This document shows positions 27,300-34,442 of a stretch of DNA of 64,000 nt, piece after piece. Source of the DNA: Castellaniella sp034675905 (GTDB lineage: Bacteria; Pseudomonadota; Gammaproteobacteria; Burkholderiales; Burkholderiaceae_B); the NCBI RefSeq assembly GCF_034675905.1, contig NZ_JAUCCV010000010.1, positions 914,909 to 978,908 of the forward strand, written 5' to 3'. The notes beneath the pieces were generated by a model. The model saw nothing but the letters and a program-made list of their open reading frames with translations. It was not told the origin of the DNA and ran no database searches. Position 1 is the stretch's first letter. Every line of letters begins with the position of its first letter. Both the position numbers and the translations under genes were made by a program.

Positions 27300-28379
27300 A
27301 TGCATACCGTTCAAGTCGCCACTCCTGGCGGGCATTACCCCATTCATATCGGTCCGGGCCGGCTCGACGTTCTGGCCGGCAGTTTGCCGGCCGATGCCAC
27401 GGCGCTGGCCGTCGTCACCAACACCACCGTGTCGGCGCTGATGGGGGATCGGGTGCGGGCCGTGCTGGCATCAACCGGCAAGCCGGTCTGCTGGATCGAA
27501 CTGCCCGATGGCGAACAGTTCAAGACCTGGGAATCGCTGAACCAGATTTTTGATGCGCTGTTGACGGCCGGACTGGACCGCAAGGCCGTGCTGGTGGCGT
27601 TGGGCGGCGGGGTGGTGGGCGATATGTGCGGTTTTGCCGCCGCTTGCTATATGCGCGGCGTGCGCTTCATCCAGGTCCCGACCACGCTGCTGGCGCAGGT
27701 GGATTCCTCGGTGGGCGGCAAGACCGCCATCAATCACCCCTTGGGCAAGAACATGATCGGGGCTTTCTACCAGCCCCAGGCCGTCGAAATCGATACCCGG
27801 GTGCTGGCGACCCTGCCGGCGCGCGAAATTTCAGCCGGCCTGGCCGAACTGATCAAATACGGCATGATCGCTGACGCAGAGTTTTTTACCTGGTGCGAAT
27901 CCCACGTGCAGGCCTTGCGTGCGCTGGATGATGCAGCGATCGAATACGCTGTGCGCCGCGCCTGCGAACTGAAGGCCTGGGTCGTGTCCCAGGACGAACG
28001 CGAATCCGGCTTGCGGGCCATCCTGAATTTTGGCCACACCTTCGGACACGCCATCGAGTCCGGGCTGGGCTATGGCCAGTGGCTGCATGGCGAAGCCGTG
28101 GGCTGCGGCATGGTGATGGCGGCGGAACTCTCCGCCCGGGTGTGCGGCCTGGATGCTGCAGCGGTCGACCGTATCCGCGCGCTGGTCCTGGCCATCGGCT
28201 GCCCTGTGCAGGCGCCCGGCCTGGGCGTGGAGCGCTGGCTGGATCTGATGCGGGTGGACAAGAAAACCGAGGGCCGGCACATCCGCTACGTGCTGTTGCC
28301 TGAATTGGGCCGCGCCAGCGTGCAGGCGGTAGACGACGAGCAGGTCAGGCCGCTGCTGCCTGCCGAGGCAAAGGCCTGA
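27300..28379 (+). CDS. aroB: 3-Dehydroquinate synthase
   Basis: A 359-residue NAD-dependent enzyme that cyclises DAHP to 3-dehydroquinate. Family blocks are present: NAD-binding GGGVVGDMCGFAAA, the PTTLLAQVDSSVGGKTAIN active-site region and the zinc-binding LNFGHTFGHAIE. It shares an operon with aroK upstream and dgt downstream (2-base gap). Confidence 0.96.
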   Translation: MHTVQVATPGGHYPIHIGPGRLDVLAGSLPADATALAVVTNTTVSALMGDRVRAVLASTGKPVCWIELPDGEQFKTWESLNQIFDALLTAGLDRKAVLVALGGGVVGDMCGFAAACYMRGVRFIQVPTTLLAQVDSSVGGKTAINHPLGKNMIGAFYQPQAVEIDTRVLATLPAREISAGLAELIKYGMIADAEFFTWCESHVQALRALDDAAIEYAVRRACELKAWVVSQDERESGLRAILNFGHTFGHAIESGLGYGQWLHGEAVGCGMVMAAELSARVCGLDAAAVDRIRALVLAIGCPVQAPGLGVERWLDLMRVDKKTEGRHIRYVLLPELGRASVQAVDDEQVRPLLPAEAKA

Positions 28380-28381
28380 TC

Positions 28382-29509
28382 ATGGCGCCGCTGGCCCCGT
28401 ATGCCTGCCATCCGGAAGCCACGCGGGGGCGCCTGCACCCCGAACCCGCACCCCAGGGGCGCAGCGATTTCCAGCGTGACCGCGACCGCATCGTGCATTG
28501 CTCGGCGTTCCGGCGGCTGGAATACAAGACCCAGGTATTCCTGAATCACGAAGGTGATCTGTTTCGCACCCGGCTGACCCATAGCATCGAAGTCGCCCAG
28601 ATCGCCCGCACCCTGGCGCGTAACCTGAACGTGCACGAAGACCTGATCGAGGCGATCGCGCTGGCGCATGACCTGGGGCATACGCCGTTCGGCCATGCAG
28701 GCCAGGACGAACTGAACGCCTGCCTGCGCGAACTCGTGCCGGATGCGGGCGGTTTTGAGCACAATCTGCAAAGCCTGCGGGTGGTGGATGAACTCGAAGA
28801 CCGCTACGCGGCCTTTGACGGCCTGAACCTGTGTTTCGAGACACGCGAGGGCATCTTGAAGCATTGCTCGCGTCGTTATGCCCGGCAGTTGGGGCCGGTG
28901 GCCGCCCGTTTCCTGGATGGCACTCAGCCGTCTCTGGAAGCCCAGCTGACCAACCTGGCGGACGAAATCGCCTACAACAATCACGATATCGACGACGGGC
29001 TGCGCTCTGGCCTGATCGCCGTGCCGCAGCTGCTGGACCTGGATATTTTCGCCACGCACCACGCACAGGTGCGCCGCCGTTATCCCGATGTGGACTCCAA
29101 ACGTCTGGTGTCTGAAGTCATTCGCGCCATGATCAATACCCTGGTGCTGGACCTGACGCAGACGACGGCGGCCAATATCGCCCGGTTGCAGCCCGACAGC
29201 GTCGATGCCGTGCGCGCGGGGCCGCCGCTGGCCGCTTTTTCCGACCCGCTTCGCGCGCAGGCCGATGCCCTGAAGCAGTTCCTGCTGAACAATCTGTACC
29301 GTCATGCCCAGGTCATGCGCATGACCTACAAGGCGCGGCGCATCGTGCGGGATCTGTTCGGCGCGTTTCGGGATGATCCCCGGCTGCTGGCTGACGAATA
29401 CCGGCGCGACGATTCCGTCGCCCAGGCGCGCGCCATCGCCGACTATATCGCCGGCATGACGGATCGCTACGCCATCCGCGAACACCACGCGATCTTCCGC
29501 ATGGATTAA
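28382..29509 (+). CDS. dgt: Deoxyguanosinetriphosphate triphosphohydrolase-like protein (HD domain)
   Basis: A 375-residue HD-superfamily hydrolase. The metal-binding residues are visible as RLTHSIEVAQIAR, then LAHDLGHTPFGHAGQ, and later DEIAYNNHDIDDGL. Members remove triphosphate from dNTPs, often only when allosterically activated by nucleotides. This is the dGTPase-like subtype commonly found behind aroB in Burkholderiales. The structured repeat array begins 7 bases after the stop, so its mRNA 3' end may include that array. Confidence 0.9.
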   Translation: MAPLAPYACHPEATRGRLHPEPAPQGRSDFQRDRDRIVHCSAFRRLEYKTQVFLNHEGDLFRTRLTHSIEVAQIARTLARNLNVHEDLIEAIALAHDLGHTPFGHAGQDELNACLRELVPDAGGFEHNLQSLRVVDELEDRYAAFDGLNLCFETREGILKHCSRRYARQLGPVAARFLDGTQPSLEAQLTNLADEIAYNNHDIDDGLRSGLIAVPQLLDLDIFATHHAQVRRRYPDVDSKRLVSEVIRAMINTLVLDLTQTTAANIARLQPDSVDAVRAGPPLAAFSDPLRAQADALKQFLLNNLYRHAQVMRMTYKARRIVRDLFGAFRDDPRLLADEYRRDDSVAQARAIADYIAGMTDRYAIREHHAIFRMD

Positions 29510-29515
29510 TCTGGA

Positions 29516-29776
29516 CACAGGGCAGTCCCTGCGGACTGTCCTGTGCCTGATTAATCCGAGCCGCTTGCAAGCGGCGAGGTGGAGTGATCGTGGCATATGG
29601 CAGTCCCTGCGGACTGTCCTGCGCCTGATTAATCCGAGCCGCTTGCAAGCGGCGAGGTGGATGAGACTGGACATGTGATGGTCCTCTGCGGACCGTCACA
29701 TGCCTGTCGAATCCGAGTGGCCTGCAGGCCACGAGGTGGAGGGATCGGGGCACAGTGGTCCCCCGCAGTCCCCCGC
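29516..29776. repeat. Tandem array of a 78-bp two-hairpin element (3 full, 1 decayed copy)
   Basis: Each unit has hairpin A, a conserved spacer (CCTGATTAATCCGA or CCTGTCGAATCCGA), a perfect 16-base palindrome B, then GAGGTGGA. Hairpin A lies at 29516-29545, 29592-29625 and 29672-29702; palindrome B at 29560-29575, 29638-29653 and 29717-29732. The period is 78-79. Units 1 and 2 share GCCGCTTGCAAGCGGC; unit 3 has GTGGCCTGCAGGCCAC, with three paired substitutions. Hairpin A of unit 3 is a different sequence from unit 1 but again forms a 13-base stem with a wobble pair at the same position. A fourth copy keeps only a left arm near 29751-29761. The array fills the gap between dgt and the CoA transferase. 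Confidence 0.85.
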
Positions 29777-29800
29777 AGTGAACCGCAAGGAGGTGCACCC

Positions 29801-31222
29801 ATGAGCCTCAGCAATTCCGCTTTCAGATCTTTCCTGCGCGCCGTGCTGGCGGCGCTGGACGAACCCGGTGCGGATGACGCCATCCGGATGGACGGCAGCG
29901 GCGTTCTGCCATCGCGCTATCCGGTGACGGACCTGGCCTGCGCCAGCATCGGCGCCGCCGGCCTGATGCTGGCCCGCTGGGTCGATCCTGTATGCCCGCC
30001 CCTGGTGCGGCTGGACCGGCCCCTGGCATCCTGGTGGTTCGGCTATACCCTGAAGCCCCAGGGTTGGCAGATCCCTGCCGTGCGTGATGCCGTCACGGGC
30101 GATTATGCCGCGGCAGACGGCTGGATTCGACTGCATGCCAATGCTGTGCATCACCGGCAGCGGGCGCTGCGCGTGCTGGGCCTGCCGGACGACGCCGTCA
30201 GGGATCAGGTGGCGGCGCGGGTGTGCGCCTGGTCCGCGGTCGATCTGGAAGATGCTCTGGTTGAGCAGGCGGCGTGCGCGGCCGCCTTGCGCACCCCTGC
30301 GCAGTGGCGCGGGCATCCGCAGGGCCTGGCCGTCGCCGGCGAACCCTTGCTGCATCGTCAGGACGGCGCATCCTGCGCCGGCTTTCCCCGGTCTGCCGTT
30401 CAGGATGGAGCGACCGTCTGGACCCAGGGGGATGCTTCCTCTGCCGCCCGCCCCTTGGCGGGGCTGCGGGTGCTGGACCTGACCCGGGTGCTGGCCGGGC
30501 CGGTTTGCACCCGTTTTCTGGCGGCCTATGGGGCGCAGGTGCTGCGTCTGGACCCAGCCGGCTGGGACGAGCCGGGCATGGCGCCGGAAGTCACGGTGGG
30601 CAAGCGCTGCGCGGAACTGAATCTGCGCGATCCGGTCGGGGTGGATCGGTTCAGGCGCTTGCTGGCGCAAGCTGACGTGCTGGTGCATGGCTACCGGCCG
30701 GATGCCCTGGACCGCCTGGGGCTGGGAGCTGACGTCCGTCAGCAGTTGCGCCCCGGCTTGGTGGATGTCAGTCTGGATGCCTGGGGCTGGACCGGGCCCT
30801 GGCGCAATCGCCGGGGTTTCGACAGTCTGGTGCAGATGAGCACCGGCACTGCCTGGCCGGGCCGGCCGGATGTGAAGCCGGATCCTCTGCCGGTGCAGGC
30901 GCTGGATCAGGCCGCGGGCTACTGGATGGCGGCCTGCGTGCTGAAAGGCCTGATCGACCGCAGGGAGCGGTCGCGAGGCAGTGTGTGGCGTACCTCTCTG
31001 GCGCGCGTGGCTGCCTTGTTGGCCTCCGATCCGATGGCGGCGGCCCATGAAAAAACGGAACCGTCTTTGGGGGCGGTTCCGTCGGATGCCTATGAGACCG
31101 CCATCGAGGCCACTGCCTGGGGGCCTGCCTATCGCTTGCGTGCGCCTTGCCGTGTAGGCGATGTGCGATGGCGGTGGGACAGGCCGGCGGGTGCGCTGCG
31201 CAGCAGCCCGCCGGATTGGTGA
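29801..31222 (+). CDS. CaiB/BaiF family CoA transferase
   Basis: A 473-residue protein. The CaiB/BaiF (class III) CoA-transferase core begins around residue 220 with PLAGLRVLDLTRVLAGPVCTR and continues through LNLRDPVGVDRFRRLLAQAD. The usual N-terminal half is replaced or very divergent. Class III enzymes move CoA between carboxylic acids; the substrate is unknown. AAGGAGGTG lies 7 bases before ATG 29801. It is convergent with tctA (3 bases between the gene ends if the tctA frame is restored), and its last 60 codons contain the tct operon terminator on the other strand. Linkage to a Tct carboxylate transporter suggests activation of an imported acid. Confidence 0.82.
   Translation: MSLSNSAFRSFLRAVLAALDEPGADDAIRMDGSGVLPSRYPVTDLACASIGAAGLMLARWVDPVCPPLVRLDRPLASWWFGYTLKPQGWQIPAVRDAVTGDYAAADGWIRLHANAVHHRQRALRVLGLPDDAVRDQVAARVCAWSAVDLEDALVEQAACAAALRTPAQWRGHPQGLAVAGEPLLHRQDGASCAGFPRSAVQDGATVWTQGDASSAARPLAGLRVLDLTRVLAGPVCTRFLAAYGAQVLRLDPAGWDEPGMAPEVTVGKRCAELNLRDPVGVDRFRRLLAQADVLVHGYRPDALDRLGLGADVRQQLRPGLVDVSLDAWGWTGPWRNRRGFDSLVQMSTGTAWPGRPDVKPDPLPVQALDQAAGYWMAACVLKGLIDRRERSRGSVWRTSLARVAALLASDPMAAAHEKTEPSLGAVPSDAYETAIEATAWGPAYRLRAPCRVGDVRWRWDRPAGALRSSPPDW
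31050..31082 (-). terminator. Intrinsic terminator of the tct operon inside the CoA-transferase gene
   Basis: Read on the minus strand, a 9-base perfect stem (31074-31082 with 31055-31063) encloses a 10-base loop and is followed by a run of six T (31050-31055). It lies 144 bases past the restored tctA stop and within codons of the convergent CoA-transferase gene. Confidence 0.75.
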
Positions 31223-31225
31223 CGA

Positions 31226-32777
31226 TCAGTCGTCGGTCGCCATGGCGGCCAGCGTCGAGGGCGCCAGGTTTTTCTTGGTGCGGCGGCGGCGCATCAGGGG
31301 GGGGGATGATCACGATGGCCAGGGAGATGATCCACAATCCGATGGATACCGGGCTGTTCCACAGGATGTGCAGTTCACCGTTGGTGATGGACAGCGCCCG
31401 TCGCAGGTTTTGCTCCATCATGGAACCCAACACGACACCCAGCACCATGGGCGCCATGGGGATGCCGCCCTTGCGCAGCAGGTAGCCGATCAGGCCTAGG
31501 AAGGCGGCCATGGTCAGGTCGAAGGTGCCGGCGTTGATGGCGTAGACACCGATGAAGCTGATGCACAGGATGCCGGGGACCAGCAGCCAGTTCGGCAGCG
31601 CCAGGACTTTGGAGAACACGCGCACCAGGGGGATGTTCATCAGGAACAACATGACGTTGGCGATGAACAGCGATGCCACCAGACCCCAGACCAGTTCGGG
31701 TTTGGTGTCGAACAGCACCGGGCCCGGCGTGATGTTGTACAGGGTCAGGGCGCCCATCATCACTGCCGTCGTGCCCGATCCGGGGACGCCCAGGGTCAGC
31801 ATGGGGACCATGGCGCCCACGGCTGCCGAGGTCGAGGCGGCTTCGGGGGCGGTCACGCCGCGCAGGTCGCCTTCGCCGAAGCAGGCGTCGGGATCACGGC
31901 CTTCCTGGTAGCGCTTTTCATTGGAGTACGCCACGGCGGATGCCACGCTGGCGCCGGCGCCCGGCAGCACGCCGATGAAAAACCCGATGATGGAGCCGCG
32001 CAGCACCGTCCATTTGGTGTACAGCAGTTCTTGCAGGTTGAACAGCTTGCGCTTGTTGGGCGGCACTTCTGGGGCCTGCCCGCGAATGGCCGATTCCAGC
32101 AATTCCAGCAGTTCGGCGATGGCGAACAGGGCGATCACCACCACCACGAAGGCGATGCCGTCGAACAGGTGCACCGAATCAAAGGTGTAGCGGTACACGC
32201 CCGAATTGGCGTCCACGCCCACCGTGGCGATCGCCAGGCCCAGCATGGCCGACAGCGTGCCCTTGACGGGCTGGTTGCCCAGCAGACTGGTCAGGCAGCA
32301 GAAGGCGAAGATGATCAGGACGAAATATTCGGCCGGCCCGAAAGCCAACGCCCAGCTGGCCAGGATGGGGGCCAGAATGATGACGCCCAGGGTGGCGACC
32401 AGCGAGCCGCAGAAGGCCGACCAACCCGACAGGGACAGCGCGACGTTGGACAGGCCTTTGCGCGCCAGGGGATAACCGTCCAGCGTGGTCATGATGGCGC
32501 TGGCTTCGCCGGGCACGTTGATCAGGATGGCGCTGATGCGTCCGCCGTATTCGGCGCCGACGTACACGGCGGCCAGCAGAATCAGCGCGGTTTCAGGGGG
32601 CAGATTCATCGCATAGGCGATGGGGATGAGCATGGCCACGCCGTTGATGGGACCCAAACCCGGCAGCACGCCGACCATGGTGCCCAGAAAAGAGCCAATG
32701 GCGGCGACCAGCAGATTGGTCCAGGAAAAGGCGACATCGAAGCCGATGCTCAGGTGACTGAGGATTTCGCTCATCAT
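31226..32777 (-). CDS. tctA: Tripartite tricarboxylate transporter large subunit TctA, frameshifted at a G9 tract
   Basis: The large permease with about 12 helices, including the TctA signatures GVLPGLGPINGVAMLIPIAY, GEASAIMTTLDGYPLARKG and GVPGSGTTAVMMGALTLYN. As sequenced, a run of nine G (31297-31305) shifts the frame after residue 490 or so; the shifted frame runs on to 30768, giving 669 residues with a Pro/Arg-rich tail antisense to the CoA transferase. With one G fewer, the protein ends PLMRRRRTKKNLAPSTLAA and stops at 31226-31228, giving the normal length near 516 residues. I give the restored end. This may be a mutation, a sequencing error or a phase-variable tract. ATG 32777 overlaps the tctB stop. 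Confidence 0.85.
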
Positions 32778-33211
32778 GACAGGAACTCCAGGGGACCCAG
32801 CGGCAGCACGACGTCCAGCGCGCGATCAAATAAGAGGAAGAACAGCACGCCCATGACGATGCCCGCAATGGTCATCTTGATCCACGGGCCGCCGAACAGG
32901 CGACCGATGACAACCGTGATGATGGCGGTGGCGATGATGAAACCCAGGGTTTCAAACAGCAGGGCGTAGATGAAGATGTAGACCACCATCAGCATCAGGC
33001 GCGGCCAGTCGATGGCTTCGCCCCGACGGGGCTTGTTCCAGTTTTTGTACAGCAGCCAGGCACCGCACAGGGCGATGATCAAGGCAATCAGCATCGGAAA
33101 GGCCCGGGGGCCCACCGGTTCATAGGCAAAGGGAGCCTGCAGGTCGTGGCCGAACCACGCCATCAGGCCGGCAAAGATCAGGGCACAGAAGCCCAACAAA
33201 CGATCACTCAT
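32774..33211 (-). CDS. tctB: Tripartite tricarboxylate transporter small subunit TctB
   Basis: A 145-residue four-helix membrane protein. Helices lie at about residues 5-23, 37-54, 74-92 and 108-137, with the TctB-like segment YEPVGPRAFPMLIALIIALC near the start. It forms the membrane part of the transporter with TctA; starts and stops overlap (ATGA), indicating coupling. tctC is 31 bases upstream. Confidence 0.88.
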   Translation of the reverse strand: MSDRLLGFCALIFAGLMAWFGHDLQAPFAYEPVGPRAFPMLIALIIALCGAWLLYKNWNKPRRGEAIDWPRLMLMVVYIFIYALLFETLGFIIATAIITVVIGRLFGGPWIKMTIAGIVMGVLFFLLFDRALDVVLPLGPLEFLS

Positions 33212-33242
33212 GGCGAGGTCCGGTACTTAAGTTATTGAAAAA

Positions 33243-34223
33243 TTATTGACGGATCAGACCGAATTCATCGGCCAGCTTGGTGTAGGCCTTGACGCGTTCC
33301 TTGATGTAGGAATCCAGTTCCGGGCCGGATTTGTTGAAGGGGAACAGACCCTGCTTGTCGCGGATGGCGGCAAACGACGGATCGGCCTGGGTCTTGTTGA
33401 AGGCATCCACCCACCATTGGTAGTCGGCGTCCGAGACCTTCGGGCCGACGTAGAAGCCGCGGATGATGGGCCAATCGATGTCGAAGCCTTCTTCGGCGGC
33501 GGTCGGCACGGACGACAGCTTGCCCGGCAGGCGGTGGTCGCTGAACACGGCCAGCACACGGATCGGGGCGCCGCCTTCCAGCATGGTGAAGGCTTCGGCT
33601 GCATCGCCCATATAGGCCTGGATGTGACCGCCGCGCAGGGCCGTCAGCGCGTCGCCGCCCCCTTCAAAGGCCACGAAACGCATCTTGCGATAGTCCACGC
33701 CGGCGGCGCGGGCCGTCAGGGCGGCCTTCATCCAGTCCTGGCTGCCGACGGTACCGCCCGCGCCCAGCACGATCTTGGTCGGGTCTTCTTTGAAGGCGGC
33801 CATCATGTCTTTCAGGCTCTTGTAGGGCGAATCGTCGCGCACCACAGCCACACCGTAGTCGGAGCCGACGGCGGCCAGCCAGCGCACGTCATCCACGCTG
33901 TAGCGACCGAATTTCTTCTGGGCCAGATTCAGCAGCGAACCGCCGGAAAACGCCACGATGGCATTGGGATCGTCGGGTTTCTGGGCGATGACGTGGTTGT
34001 AGGCCACCGCGCCGATGCCGCCGGGCATGTAGACGATACGCATCGGGTCGCTCAGGGCGCCGGATGCCTTCAGGCCTTCCTGGGCCAGACGGCAGGTCAG
34101 GTCAAAGCCGCCGCCGGGGTTGGCCGGAGCGATACATTCGGGTTTCGGGGGGGCTGCCTGGGCAGCCAGTCCGAAGGCCAGCAGCGTGCTGCCCAACAAC
34201 AGCGACAGAGATCGGGGAGTCAT
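33243..34223 (-). CDS. tctC: Tripartite tricarboxylate transporter substrate-binding protein (Bug/TctC family)
   Basis: A 326-residue periplasmic binding protein. A signal peptide (residues 1-23, ending AAQA) is followed by PECIAPANPGGGFDLTCRL, the family's ligand-carboxylate-binding loop, and the YMPGGIGAVAYN block. Most Bug proteins bind small carboxylates; the substrate here is not predictable by eye. It heads the tctCBA operon, with the usual TctDE regulators encoded 3 kb away on the same strand. Confidence 0.9.
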   Translation of the reverse strand: MTPRSLSLLLGSTLLAFGLAAQAAPPKPECIAPANPGGGFDLTCRLAQEGLKASGALSDPMRIVYMPGGIGAVAYNHVIAQKPDDPNAIVAFSGGSLLNLAQKKFGRYSVDDVRWLAAVGSDYGVAVVRDDSPYKSLKDMMAAFKEDPTKIVLGAGGTVGSQDWMKAALTARAAGVDYRKMRFVAFEGGGDALTALRGGHIQAYMGDAAEAFTMLEGGAPIRVLAVFSDHRLPGKLSSVPTAAEEGFDIDWPIIRGFYVGPKVSDADYQWWVDAFNKTQADPSFAAIRDKQGLFPFNKSGPELDSYIKERVKAYTKLADEFGLIRQ

Positions 34224-34442
34224 GACGTTAGTCTCCTTAGAGTGGGAAAAGCCTGGTACGAATAGACAGCTGGGACCAGGTACCCCCGCACCTTAAGCAA
34301 TCGGTCCTTTCCATTTGCTTTCAAAATGACATACTCTCGGGATAACCCTAGTGAAAAAGAAACAATTTGCCCGATTTTGGCTGGTCAGCACTGTCGGTTG
34401 ATGACACACTTTCACACAAGGTCCCTGTGATGGAGAGGTCGA

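Noticed and set aside
28286..29674. Minus-strand frame with a repeated peptide (LHLAACKRLGLIR) over the array
   Set aside because: The peptide repeat is simply the translation of the structured DNA repeats, continuing antisense into dgt; not a protein.
29516..29776. CRISPR-like array
   Set aside because: Repeats are 78 bases with no unique spacers, and no cas genes are present.
30768..31225. Genuine C-terminal extension of TctA
   Set aside because: The extension arises only after the G9 tract, is low-complexity, crosses the operon terminator and is antisense to the CoA transferase; a one-base change restores the normal end.
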